From positions 1-64,000 of the forward strand of contig JAJOZX010002712.1 of assembly GCA_023014485.1 (NCBI GenBank): DNA of 64,000 nt. Reading direction: 5' to 3'. Origin of the DNA: Bathynomus jamesi. Lineage: Eukaryota > Arthropoda > Malacostraca > Isopoda > Cirolanidae. The position numbers and the translations under genes were made by a program. The first letter of the stretch is position 1. Each line of letters begins with the position of its first letter. Below, one piece after another: positions 21,929 to 33,440 of this stretch. Below the pieces are notes generated by a model. That model was not told where the DNA came from and searched no databases. It saw nothing but the letters and a program-made list of their open reading frames with translations.

Positions 21929-24900
21929 TATCTATCATTTTTCAGGAAACAACAGAAACTCAATCAGAAACTAAAAAACCATCTACAAGTTACAACTTCA
22001 CAATGGCATTAAGCAAGGAGCTGAGGGAGCTCCGTGGGCGCACAGTTGATATCTCAGAACCTCCACGTACTGTCCACAGGCAGGTGTCAACTGGGCCATC
22101 TACCAGATCTCTCACTGAAACTTTCCTGGTTGGATACCCTTCAGCTTTTATCAGTGGTTCCCAGCTTCCCACCAACAGACAGGCGTTCCAGTATTTCCTT
22201 AATCTTCAGAATTTACCGGAAAATGCAGGGAGGCCCATGGTTCAAGACCTTGCATATGAAACAGTTGAATCTATCATCCCATTCTGGCAGATGGCTAGGA
22301 TCAAGACAATGACCAAGTACAACGCAATGAAGCTCTTCATGAAACTACATGAGAAACATCGTGCTCTGGTGAAAAGCAAAGGAAGAGCAAGTAACCCTGG
22401 AGGAAAAAAGAGGAGCATTTGTGCTGGAATTAGACAGCCTGTTCGATATAGGAGCTCCAGATGCAATCCAGGAAATACAGAACAACAGACTGTTATCCAG
22501 AGAGAAGAAAGATGAGGATATCAGGTTCTACGAAGACCAAAAGACTGAGAGGAAAGGTCATATGTCTGGTCATGACAAGATTTTTGAGACAAGATCCCTG
22601 CAGCAAGCAGCGAGGAATGAAAGACTGCAGCATAGACAAGAACAAGGTAAAACTAATTACTTTGAATGTCACAAAAAGTTTTAAGTTTTACTCCATTGCG
22701 ATATTTAGCATGTACTTAACATGTACTATTTTACAGCTGCAGCAGAACAAGAGGCAGTTGTTCATGTGGATGACATTACCTGGGGTGACTCAACTGACAA
22801 CGACGCTAACACAGAGGACATGGATTACCATCAGCCTCGTCCTGGATGTTCTCACCATCAAGACACTGTGACTAATGTGACTTTGACGTTTCCAAGGAAG
22901 GTCATGGAATGTGATGTCATCTGCAATACAGCTGATCGTCTTGGTTTATCAGACAATCAAGTTACTGCCATGGTTTCTGCCACCTTGAAAGCTGGAGGGG
23001 CTGATCTGGATAACTTCGTCATCTCAACCTCAACAACACGTCGCAACAGAATGCTGTCCAGGTATAATATCAGCCAGAGTCACATGTCCAAGTTTTGTGA
23101 AAACCCCCCACAGTACGCTGCCTTACACTGGGATGGAAAGTTGCTCAAAGATGTCTTGGGCAGTGAACCTGGAAGTACCTCAGAGACTTTAGCTGTGCTA
23201 GTATCTGGTCCACCTTCATACACTGAAGGAAAGTTATTGGGAGTACCTGTCATCGACAATTCTTCTGGCACAGCTCAGGCTGAGGCTTCAATGGATTTAC
23301 TGGAGACATGGGAACTTACGGATAATGTTACTGCCCTTGTTTTTGACACTACATCCAGTAACAGTGGAGTTCACAGAGGAGCTGCCAAACTGCTAGAGAA
23401 AATGCTGAACAAAAAGGTGTTTTATCTGGCCTGTCGACATCACATCCTGGAAATCCTAGTAGGAGCAGTTTGGGAGAAGCTGTTTGGGAAGGTGAAGGGG
23501 CCAGATAATCCCTGGTTTGAGCATCTGAAGGATGTTTGGACAGACTTGTCCAAGGAAAACCCAAAGATGCTGGCTATCAACAGCAAATGGCTGAAGGAAA
23601 AGAAGAAGAACAGTGAAGAAATACTCCAAGACATTCTAGCAGCAGAAAGGCTTCCAAGAGCCGACTACAGGGAAATGGCTGAACTGACAGTCATTGTTCT
23701 TGGAGGAGCGCCTCCTCGAGGTATTCACTAGAGTCGACCAGGCGCCATTCATCAGGCCAGATGGATGGCCAGGAACCTGTACTCCATGAAAATGCTGATG
23801 TTTGCAGATCAATTTGAGTACGACGAAGACACTGTATCAAAGCTGGAAAGACTCAACACCTTCCTTGCGCTGTTCTACACTCCTGTATGGATGATGTCAA
23901 TGTCTGCTGCAGATGCTCCCGTGAATGATCTAAGTCTAATCCAGGACATGTTGAAGTACAAGAAAACTGACCCAGAGCTTGCTAATGCAGTACTTAATAA
24001 GATGGAAAACCACAAATGGTACCTGACGCAGGAAGTCGTGCCATTTGCCCTGTTCAGCAGTAGATTGAGTGACACATTGAAGCACGACATTGCTGCCCAG
24101 TTACATGCCACTGAGAAGCCAGACAGCTTCAGAACAGGAAAGCCTCTATTCCAGAGTGTCACAGCTAAGACCACCCTGGTTGATCTCATTGGCCCAGAAT
24201 CACATTTCCTGCTGGACACACTGAACATTGGATCCGAGTGGCTTCTGGAACCTGTCACCTTGGCCACAGAATGAGGACTACAGAAAAGCGTTGGACTATG
24301 TTAAGAATCTGAAAGCGGTGAATGACATTGCTGAACGTGGTGTCAAGATGATGAGCGACTTTGCAAATGTCATAACAACAGATGCCAAGCAAAGGGACTA
24401 TCTCCTTCAAGCTGTGGAGTTCAACAGACGCCGCTTTGACAGCTTCAAGAAACAAACTATCAACAACTGACTGTGTAAATGTCATTATGAAATTAATCAT
24501 CATGTAATGCTTTCACTTCTTGATCGATTAGACTTGTGACAAAATGTTAATCTCAAATTTGTGTCATGAATAAGGCGCCTTGTCTGCCTTGAGTCTGAGA
24601 AAACGAATTTTGTGATATTTCTGAAATCTTTGTATGTACCAATGTGCCATTTCTTGTTCCAAGACTATCATAATTGTATAAGTTAGAAAGAGGATTAAAA
24701 ACACTTTAATTTGGTGCCTATTTTGTTGCTCTATCTTGTTTAGATAAAAAGTTATAGTGCAAAACATGATTCAAGGGACCCCGGAACTGGTGCTTTTGGC
24801 CGATTTCAAGGCAGAAAACTTAAAGCTCCATGCGGCAATGCTTCCAACAACCTAGGTCAAAATGGTTGTGATTTTCGGCCTTTTCAGGTCAAAAAGCATG

Positions 24901-24956
24901 GGAAAAAGTACAGAAACCTATGAAAATAAGAAAAAGTTGATTTTTGAACAGGGCTA
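21596..24956. mobile_element. Element Y: hAT-related DNA transposon, nearly intact
   Basis: Ends TAGGCCTGTTCAAAAAT (21596) and the inverse of TAGCCCTGTTCAAAAAT (24956) continue as long imperfect inverted repeats of roughly 140 bp or more, including the CATAGGTTTCTGTAC and GACCTGAAAA blocks. AAGTGTCAT is duplicated on both sides (21587-21595 and 24957-24965), giving an 8-9 bp target duplication. An AAT microsatellite at 21868-21930 precedes the gene. Confidence 0.93.
22003..24470 (+). pseudogene. Transposase of element Y (X/Y/Z family), best-preserved copy
   Basis: The start at 22003 (MALSKELRELRGR) leads to the family N-terminus (ETFLVGYPSAFISG, FWQMARIKTMTKYNAMKLF). A one-base slip in an A run near 22406 shifts to FVLELDSLFDIGAPDAI. 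An intron of about 89 bp (donor AAG-GTAAAA near 22647, acceptor TTTTACAG at 22734) separates the exons. Exon 2 carries ALHWDGKLLKDV, VTALVFDTTSSNSGVHRGAA, YLACRHHILEILVG, YREMAELTVIVLGG, SRPGAIHQARWMAR and VNDIAERGVKMMSDFA. Lesions are the slip, a TAG at 23729 and a one-base shift near 24265. Family knowledge suggests a hAT-like D-D-CxxH-E enzyme; the glutamate assignment is inference. Confidence 0.85.
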
Positions 24957-24965
24957 AAGTGTCAT

Positions 24966-25946
24966 GTATTTGTTGGACAAGTACATAATGTAATGATGGG
25001 GTTGTTTTACTTCCTTTGAAATATCTACAGTCATGTGATGGAGAGGGACCTATGGCTTTACATGGGATCCAAACCACAAGTCACTACATTGTCTAGATGC
25101 AGCAGATGGTCTCCCATCCAACTACTAAATCAATGTCACTTAATTTTGCTGATCAACAGGAAGCATTGTTGCAACATTGGATATGATGCAGCCCAGGATG
25201 TCATTGTGAGAAAGGTTTACACAAAAAGAATTATGGGGTATGAATGTTGGCTCTGCAACTGACTCTTTACCCAAATAGACAGACACAAATCGATGCAATA
25301 TAAACAATTCATTCTAAAATACCTTACCAAAGGTCTTGCAGAGAATCGGATGAAAAAATGAAAGGCACTATATTTTCACTGAACCATGTTTATAGAGAAA
25401 TAGTTAAATGAATTGGAAGTAGTTCTCAAACTTAATCTACCTGAACAAGTGCTTTTAGTCTGACATTTTTACTTAGTTGAATATATAATGGGAGTTCTGT
25501 GGGAAAACAGGATTCAATATACTGTATGGGAATCCACTTATTGAAGAATTTTATGGAATGTAGCCCTCGCTTTGATTACTGCACTCATTTTGATACAAAA
25601 CTATAATGCCATCACATGTGAAGTTTAACTGATATTACATATTACTATTTTTATATTACATATATACATTAACTGAAGAACAACGCAATGATGAGAAAAC
25701 ATTTAATATTGCGGAATTAACCAATGTTTACAAAAATATTTCTTTACAGACTCTTCCACCCAACATACATTGAAAAAAGTGTTCATTGGGCAGAACATTC
25801 TAAAAGTAAGCATTTGATAAATGGCCTACACCAGAAACAAAGATTGACCTGGGATAAGCAGAGCCTGCCTTAGTTTGCAGGGACCCTCCAACTAAAACTC
25901 AAAATAGGCCATTATTAACAAATATAAATTTAATCCAAAATATACA
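24966..25946. other. Unassigned spacer
   Basis: No gene, terminal repeat or tandem array is recognisable in this AT-rich stretch. Confidence 0.5.
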
Positions 25947-25954
25947 AAGTTATA

Positions 25955-26160
25955 GGATCACCTGAAGATCTGTCACCCGAGCCTTTTTTAGTTAGCTTTA
26001 TAAGGCTAACTCATGAAAATATCACAACCTAACCTAACCTAACCAATCGTCAAGGACATACAGTTGACCTAATGATTGGTTAGGTTGTCATGATATTTTC
26101 GTTAGTTAGCCTTATAAAGCTAACTAATAAAGGCTGGGGTGATGGATCTTCAGGTGATCC
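25955..26160. mobile_element. Palindromic MITE A
   Basis: GGATCACCTGAAGATC at 25955 is inverted at the right end (26160). A perfect 8-bp duplication AAGTTATA flanks it (25947-25954 and 26161-26168). Arms of about 90 bp contain TTAGTTAGC(TT/CT)TATAA(GG/AG)CTAAC and then GAAAATATCA with CCTAACCTAACCTAACC, three copies of the arthropod-type TTAGG word. Confidence 0.95.
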
Positions 26161-26529
26161 AAGTTATACACATCTACAAGGACACTATCATATAATTATA
26201 GAAGCATTTTCAGTACAAGTAATGTAATTATAGTAATGCCAGCAGTAAACAACTGAATCAACTTACAAGCATTATATTATATTCTCTTGATAATCAACAA
26301 ATTACTATTTTTTCAGTCATAAATTTAGGGTGGGGCCCAAAGCAACTGCATCAGCCTAAGGCTGGCATTGGGGCCTAGCCAATACTCAAAGAACAACTAT
26401 ACAACAGTAAGTCAAAGCAATGCTTACTATAATTATTTATATGGAATTATGAAATGTAGGGCCTAATCCTAGCCTAAATATTTCCTACCACCACAATGTG
26501 TAACTACTCAGATTTTGGTGATAATTTCT

Positions 26530-27680
26530 TCCCTTTGGTCATCCATTCAGGATCCATTCCACCCTAATATTCCTTGTTCCTTTGTTTAATTAAGCATTCT
26601 GTTATTTGTTCTTTCAATGATGTTAATTTCTTAAGCCAAAATTTTTGTTTGTTCTGGTCTAGTACTTTGCTTTACTTCATTTTCTTATTAATCTCTGGTG
26701 TCATTATTTCTTCCATTTCCATTTGTTTAATATCCTCACCTCCTCCCCTCACTATTCTCAATTTGCATCCTCAGTGTTTCAGACCTTACTCTCATGAATA
26801 CTATTTGAGAACTGCTTCACTAATTCTTTTTGAAGGGGTGTTGTAACTTCAGTTTATCCTTTCTAAACTCCCTGTACAGTTTTGATAGGTCCTCTGCAAA
26901 CGTCTTCTTTTTCCTTTTCTCCTCATTTATTCTGAAATGTGTCTATGATCTTTTAAATTTTGATGACAACTAAACCTTTTTTCTCAAAATACTTTGTGTT
27001 ATTTGCCTTAGTTTCTATTCTTTCTCTCTAATATTCCTTTCTGCCTGTGGTGACCTAGTTTCATTATGGATGAAACTTTCAAGAGCATTTGAAGCTCATT
27101 TACTGTGCTACATTGTGGAACACATCCCATATTTAAATGCTGATTTTCTCAGTTGCTTTATATTCTTTTATGATTGAGTTTAATTACACAAACTTTTGTC
27201 AAGAGTTGGACAAGTGCTATTAGACTCAAATTTACTCCCAAAGGTACATTTCAAGGTGGTTAAAGTTTCTCAGATTACATATGTACTTCCAGTGTGGATG
27301 GTCTATGTGGTATCTGGTCCAGATACTGTGATAAGTTCTATTTTACTACACCTGTTGCTGGTGTTATATTTATTTTGTTATGTTCCGTTTCTCTCTCTGC
27401 TCTGTTTTTTGCCAGTCACTTGGCACACTTTACATAAATGATATTTGCTTTTCTTTCCTTTTTATACTTTGATAATGTCAGACTTCACTGCCCCATTTTC
27501 AGTCTTTCTTCTGTGATCACTCTGTCATGAAATATGTTGAGTGTCATTTCCTGTAGTTGGTTGGGGCTCATGCTTTCAGGATTGTTCATTAGCTGCTCTG
27601 CCACTATTTTCGCAAATCTTCTAATGTAGTAAACTACATATTCTGTTGTTTCTCTTTGTATAGTGGTCATCTGTCAGGAG
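26530..27680 (-). pseudogene. R2-like LINE fragment, region before the RT
   Basis: A minus-strand reading gives ETTEYVVYYIRRFAKI and PNQLQEMTLNIFHDRVITEE. Downstream, after stops, comes RKRKKKTFAEDLSKLYRELK, which resembles the 'RF..D...FYR.L' block before the RT domain in R2-like elements. The fragment is heavily decayed. Assignment rests mostly on the neighbouring copies. Confidence 0.45.
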
Positions 27681-27849
27681 GGTTTGGCAACCCTCATATT
27701 AGGTAGTTGACAATTTGTTTGTTCATAAAAGAAACGCTTGTCACTGTTGGAGACCCCTCACTTTTCTAAATCAAATTTTGTAGCGAGTTTGATCTTGTGC
27801 TCCTACCATCATCCTCTATCAAATTTCAATTCCTCTTTTTAGCCATTCC

Positions 27850-29195
27850 AGTGACTTATCTTTGTATATGTACTTATCTTTGTATATGCAATGCTCACTG
27901 ATACAAGTTAATCCTGAGCGCTCTTTTCAAGATGGTTACTGTTCTCCTTAATGCCTCAATTTGTACTTCACCATTTGCTATTGATGCTTTAATATCCTCC
28001 AAATAGTTCTTTAAGTTTTTTCATTATTCCTACAGCTTCAGTTCTGACAGGTATTATATCTAATGCATGGGAACTCCAGTCGTTCTTGGTACTGGTTCTT
28101 CATACAGGTTGATATTCTCTCTCTCATATTAATTCCATAATTATTTGGAACACTTGCATCTATTGCCAAAGGTGTTTTTTTTCCCATGTTACTATATCTG
28201 ATTTTATTGCTGTTTTCTGAGTGTTCCTCTGGGTATGATGGTGTCATGGAAAATGGTAATGTCTTCATTTCCATTGACTGGTTATGGATTATGATCCCAC
28301 ATTTTCCTTTTTGGTGACTAGGATTTGGTGCTTTTTGCATAGGTACCAATGGATAAGCCTACATATCTTGTTATGTCTGTATAATATCTATCCTCCACAA
28401 GTGTTTGTACACCAACACTAGCTGTTCCATACTCTCTACTTCCTGTTAGTAGAACTGGCATTTATCATTAAGTGAAATGCCAGATATCTTTTCAAATCCA
28501 TTTGTGTATAGTGCTTGATCTTAAGCATCCATCACAATTTACTCTCCATCAAAACCTAAGGTGCCTCTATATATACCACTCAAGCAATCTATCCTTATCA
28601 ATGTAATCTTTTTCTGTTTTGTTGATCTCCAGTAAACTCCAACTCTTTCATGCTATTATAGGTGATTGTCCTTTTGGTATTTATGTCACTTCATGAAATG
28701 TCAGTTGGTGAAAAATGTTTTGCTAGTTGGGTGACTGAGGGTTTTGGCTATGATTCTTGTCATGATGTTTTTGTACAAAGTTCTTCCATCTGTCTATTGT
28801 CACAATCTTCCACACAGCTATCTCCTTACTTTCAGCATGCAGCTTTGTCATCCATAAACAACAAATGGTTTATGGTCATGGATTTTTCTTCCCTCTGACA
28901 GGTTGCAGCCCCTATTGCTTCTTTTCAGAGGTTTGTTTAAGGGATTCAGGGTGAGGCAATAAAACAGGTAAACTGTTACCCTGGAAAATACCTCTTTGGA
29001 TATGGACATGGGTTCATGGGTTAGGGTTATATTCATTCTCCAATGCTCCATTCTTCTGCTTAGAAAATGTATTGTCTTATTGTATTTCTTCATATATTCT
29101 AAAATCCATGAATGGGGCACACTATCACTGGTATTCCTATTTTATATAACAACCAGGTTCTTTCTACATAATTTTTTAGATCTAAGTATTTGGTT
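27850..29195 (-). pseudogene. R2-like LINE fragment: RT core to restriction-like endonuclease
   Basis: From 29120 the reading gives PHSWILEYMKKYNKTIHFLS and HWRMNITLTH, then a decayed 'G-I-F-Q-G-D-S-L-S' block and LFYCLTLNPLNKPL. The second RT block is followed by a gap. Near 28350-28038 come NPSHQKGKCGIIIHNQSMEM and PLAIDASVPNNYGINMRERI, which resemble the PD-(D/E)XK-type endonuclease end of R2/R4-like LINEs. The copy is truncated and full of stops. Confidence 0.6.
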
Positions 29196-30019
29196 ATCTT
29201 TCCCCTTTCTGTTTGGTTTAGTCCATAATAACTGGGAATGCTTATGTCAGTAATCTGTCCCTTTCCTTTCTCCATCCCATATTACTATATCAGGGTTCAT
29301 GGCTCTGTTTTGGATATATCTTCCTGTAGGAATGATTGCCATTATATTAGGTGGCCAACACTTTCCACCTCAGCATGACAATCTACACCTATCATTATTA
29401 CTGAGTCCAGCCATTTTTTTAAATGTATTTGTTAGGAGTGCAAGATATTGGACACCCAGTATTAGCTGTTCTCCATCATACAGCACAACTCCTCTCCTTA
29501 GCCCTTCCATAATTCTTCTTTATTCATGTAGTCCTTCTGAAGTTCTTGATAGTATTTCCCAGCCCATCGGTGTTGGTTCCCATTCTTCTGCATGTTTGGC
29601 TTGTTGTTCTAGGACAAATTTTTTTGCAACTTTTCCTAGCAATTAATGTGGCTGGCACTCTTTCAGTGTCTATTTCTTCTGTCATATTATTCCCTCCAAA
29701 GTGCTGGGCCAGTTTGGTTATAGAAGTTTGTCGAGTTACTCTTGTGATGTGGTATTCATGAACTGGAGCTATTGTAGGGTTAGAAGAGCTCCTCAGATAC
29801 TGCCCAATGCTGATGGTTGATGATCAGTGGAGCTGGTTAACCTGTCAATCCCATCCCTTCCAATTTTCTTGGTAGGTACAATCTGGGAAGACACTGGATT
29901 CAGTCTGGTATTCTATTTAAGTAAGGAATTTCCTGGTCTTACCATTTAATTTGTTCAGTTGTGATTGCAGCCAGTCCATTATCCCTATACTATAATTAAC
30001 AATAGGGATGGCAAGTTAA

Positions 30020-30975
30020 GGTTAAGATTCAGTAGAACACATCCACCAAACTCTACATTGATATTTATACAGCGAGATAGAGCAAAAAAAAAAAAAAACA
30101 AGAATACTTTATTCTATACTAATTTTACTGGAAATTCCTATTTATTGCGATATTTATTTTTGAAATTATTAAATTTTGATGCCATTATTCACTAGTCAAA
30201 CCATCTCATCCTGTGATGTATGTAGTCATGTTATCATTAGCCAATCAATGGCTGCCCCCATTGTCATGTGATACTCCCTTACAGGTCCAGTGGCTAAAAT
30301 ATGAACTCAACAGTCACTTTAGAATGGCTGTCTGCGGTGAGAGCTCCCAGTCCAAGTGGGACATCATCTAGGCCTAGGTTAGGTTAGGGGTACTACTTAC
30401 CTTTCTGGGTCTTGAATTCATTATGGGGTACCCATGCCCGGTTAGGTTAATTGAATGCCCAGTTAGGTTAATTGAATGCCCAGTTAGGTTAATTGAATGC
30501 CCAGTTAGGTTAATTGAATGCCCAGTTAGGTTAATTGAATGCCCAGTTAGGTTAATTGAATGCCCAGTTAGGTTAATTGAATGCCAAGTTAGGTTAATTG
30601 AATGCCAAGTTAGGTTAATTGAATGCCAAGTTAGGTTAATTGAATGCCAAGTTAGGTTAATTGAATGCCAAGTTAGGTTAATTGAATGCCAAGTTAGGTT
30701 AATTGAATGCCCAGTTAGGTTAATTGAATGCCCAGTTAGGTTAATTGAATGCCCAGTTAGGTAAACTGTATGCCCAGTTAGGTAAACTGTATGCCCAGTT
30801 AGGTAAACTGTATGCCCAGTTAGGTAAACTGTATGCCCATTGCCCATATCTCCATAATGGTGCATTTGTGCCAAAAATGAAGGTCAGATTCCATTGAAAC
30901 AGCATGAAATACACCAGAAAAACCTATTTCTGTCACTAGTTCGGGTGGATGTGTCCTATTGAATCTTTACCCACT
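30020..30975. mobile_element. TTAA-flanked non-autonomous element carrying a satellite
   Basis: Comparison with the other LINE copy (34640-34680), where the sequence is uninterrupted, exposes a 956-bp insertion at TTAA (30016-30019 and 30976-30979). Near-terminal inverted repeats are AAGATTCAGTAGAACACATC (left) and, complemented, AAGATTCAATAGGACACATC (right). A TTAA target points to a piggyBac-like mobiliser, but the ends lack a clean CCC start, so the superfamily is uncertain. Confidence 0.75.
30437..30840. repeat. 21-bp tandem repeat, about 20 units
   Basis: Units of CCCAGTTAGGTTAATTGAATG are arrayed head to tail. A central block of six units has an A for C change (CCAAGTTAGG), and the last four read GTAAACTGTATG instead of TTAATTGAATG. 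Because 21 is a multiple of three, both strands stay open (repeating heptapeptides), which explains the apparent genes. Confidence 0.97.
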
Positions 30976-32594
30976 TTAATTTATAGGTTATTTTGTTCTT
31001 TGATGTAAGTTCAATCTTGCAAATCTTTTTCAGTCTTTGCACATACTCTCCACTGATTTTCTCTTGCATTTGCCAATGTTGTATATTATCCTTCTCTTCT
31101 ATTCCAAGGTATATCGGTATACTGTCTGCAATCAGACCAGTAAATAGTTTTTGGTGGTAGTGAGGCAGCAAATTGGGAAGTATTTATTTGAGATATTTGT
31201 CTCAAGTTTTGGGGATGAGGGTTGTATCTTCACTTGTATACCATTCTAGTGTTTCTTCTTCTCCCTGCAAAATTCTGTGAAAAGCGTGAGTATAATGATG
31301 GTGTAATGCCATGTTCTGATTCAGCCAGAAATTTGGGAGCTTATCTCGGCTAGGTTTTTTGAAGTTTAAGAATTTTGCCAATTTCTTTCTTACCTTATCT
31401 TCCATCATAAATAACTCCTCCATTTCCAGTTTACCCTCATTTGCTACCCTGATGGTCTCTATCCAGTCAGCATTCTGGTTATGCCATTCTGGGGCTTCAA
31501 AGAAGCGATTCCAGTATGACCAACCAGATCTGATCTGGTGGGTCATGGACTACTATTCTTTCTCTTATGAGACTTTGGTAAAAGGATCTAAGGTTGGGTG
31601 AAAATTGTTTGTTATGGTTTTTCATGTTTATCTGCTTTTATTTATTCCTGATTCTATTGGCTATGGCTGGGATTCTTCCCTCTAATTCAACACCTTGTCA
31701 TGTAGTTCATTCTCTCACAAGTTATACTTTTTTATTTTCCCATTTATTCTTTGAGTTTTCCTTGTTGTGGAGATGCTTGAAAATATTGTTTTATTTGGTT
31801 CAGTTCATGCCTGCCTTGCATAAGTTGTTTAGTTAATTCAATTTTCCAGGGAGGAGGGTTTGTTTACACTTGTGGTTTTGACTAGGGGGGGGTTTTGGTT
31901 TGAAATTTGGGACAAGTTTATTTTGCACATATAGGCCAGCAGTATAATTTATTTGATTAAGTTTAGTGAGATCTGTGTTGGCTGGGACTAGTCTATTAAT
32001 TGTTACATTTACTCTGTATAACAGTTGTTTAAACTGTCTATTTTTACTAAGTTGATCAATTGCGGCTGGTTTTCCATACTCATGGTTTTAACTATTTCAA
32101 TTTGATTTGCTAATTCCTCCTCTGTTTCTATTTGCTGTAAATCTATATCTTCATGCTGTGGTGGTGAAGGGGGAAGGGTTCCTGATGTGGATGGGGAAGG
32201 TAATGGTGAGTCAGAGGATCCAGGTGAACTAGGTGCTGAGCCACCCATTCCTTTCTGGTGGTTTGAGTGGGTTAGAGAATGTTGGCTGGTATGCTGTTTG
32301 CTTTGGGTGTCCAATGGTCTATCAGATGACTCATCTCTAGCATTTTGTGCTGTACCAAGGCACTGGAATAGTGCAATAGGGTTCATTATTGGGTTGGTTT
32401 CATTATGGATAAGCTTATCTATTTCACTATTCATGTATTCTATTTCTTGTTCATTAAATAGTTTCTGGGCTATGAAGTTGTACTCCTGAGAAGTCAACCT
32501 TGCAGCTGGAGTCTCTCTCTCATATGCACAAAAGTGGAAGAAGATTTCTCTCCATGCCCTTGTGATGTCCTTCTGTCTCATGTTTCTGTCTAGC

Positions 32595-32731
32595 ATATGA
32601 AAATAAAAACCCACTCTAATAGACAGAGTTTATTTCCACGACAGTTTCGACGCCCGAGGAGGATGCCAGTGGGCGTCGAAACTGTCGTGGAAATAAACTC
32701 TGTCTATTAGAGTGGGTTTTTATTTTCATAT
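32595..32731. repeat. Perfect 61-bp palindrome with 15-nt loop and hammerhead-like core
   Basis: Arms 32595-32655 and 32671-32731 are exact reverse complements; the loop is GAGGAGGATGCCAGT. Read rightwards, the sequence CCGAGGAGGATGCC, AGTG, GGCGTC then GAAAC can fold like hammerhead helix II flanked by a CUGANGA-like and a GAAA box. An AATAAA follows, an arrangement seen at the ends of Penelope-like elements. A related single copy lies at 49020-49096. Confidence 0.85.
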
Positions 32732-33345
32732 TTTGACCTTCACATTCTTCATTTGCTTCCCTAAGGGATCTTTGTTTGATATGAATAAATTTTCTCCTCT
32801 GTAAGGTACTTATGCACTTGTGAGGCTAGTGATTGTAACTTCTTGACAGAAGTGTTTCACTTTTCTTCCAGTAGGTTGGATTTCCTGATCTGTTCCATGA
32901 GGATTACATTCTTCTGTCTGCTCCATTTCTCAAACTGCAAGTATTTGGAGCAGTGCAAAATTGTCTTCTTTTCTTCAGTGGTCCACTTTATCTTATACCT
33001 ACATTAGTTTTATTGGGGCCACTTTTCGTTGATACTGCTAGGGTCCATGGTCATTATTTTGGCATGGTAGGGTCCCCTCCAATGATTCCTTTCGTGAAGT
33101 TGTTTCTCCTCTGGGTTTGAGAAAAGTTAAACCATTGCTCTCCTCACCCACACTGGTGTTGAAGGGATCTTTTTATCCTGGGTGACATCCTGCCAGTATG
33201 AGTTTCCCTTAGTAGACTTTTCATATTTCTTTTTGTTTTAGGCAAGTTTAGTTGGTTACATATTTGTGTTCCTCATAGCCTATTGCTAAACCCCTAGATG
33301 GCAGGACTGAAAACATGTGAGGAATATGCCTTTATAGGTATCACC
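32732..33345 (-). pseudogene. R2-like LINE N-terminal fragment, Myb-like domain
   Basis: The reading KIKWTTEEKKTILHCSKYLQ followed by FEKWSRQKNVILMEQIRKSN (about 33000-32860) resembles the Myb-like DNA-binding part of RLE-type LINEs. Stops and shifts interrupt it. It lies between the palindrome and the stranded zinc finger. Confidence 0.4.
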
Positions 33346-33347
33346 TC

Positions 33348-33440
33348 TCAGTATGAACTCTTAAATGCTCTCTAAGACTACTTCTGTGTGCTGCAGTATA
33401 AGAACAAATATCACATTTAAAAGGTTTTTCTCTATTGGTT
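33348..33440 (-). pseudogene. Stranded last zinc finger of the C2H2 gene
   Basis: The minus strand reads KPFKCDICSYTAAHRSSLRE then HLRVHTER and a stop. The sequence has the same C2H2 frame and spacing as the fingers at 38394-39264. It starts directly where the 3' end of an R2-like LINE stops, and its first codons repeat the R-V-(H/Y)-T linker found at the other side of the LINE. I read it as the displaced 3' end of that exon. Confidence 0.75.

Larger units (their letters stand above)
29200..32594 (-). pseudogene. R2-like LINE copy with RT-core deletion, split by a TTAA element
   Basis: The N-terminal part (32594-32009) reads QKDITRAWREIFFHFCAYER, a Ser/Pro-rich linker, then ETEEELANQIEIVKTMS. 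The pre-RT part (31546-31202) reads SYWNRFFEAPEWHNQN and LPNFWLNQNMALHHHY. Near 31130 LFTGLIADSI jumps to YLGIEEKDN, so the RT core is missing. After the TTAA element the C-terminal part (30011-29285) matches 34660-34010 of the next copy, including the zinc-knuckle region. It is dead. Confidence 0.65.

Noticed and set aside
30374..30874. Heptapeptide repeat protein on either strand
   Set aside because: 21-bp satellite inside a TTAA-flanked element.
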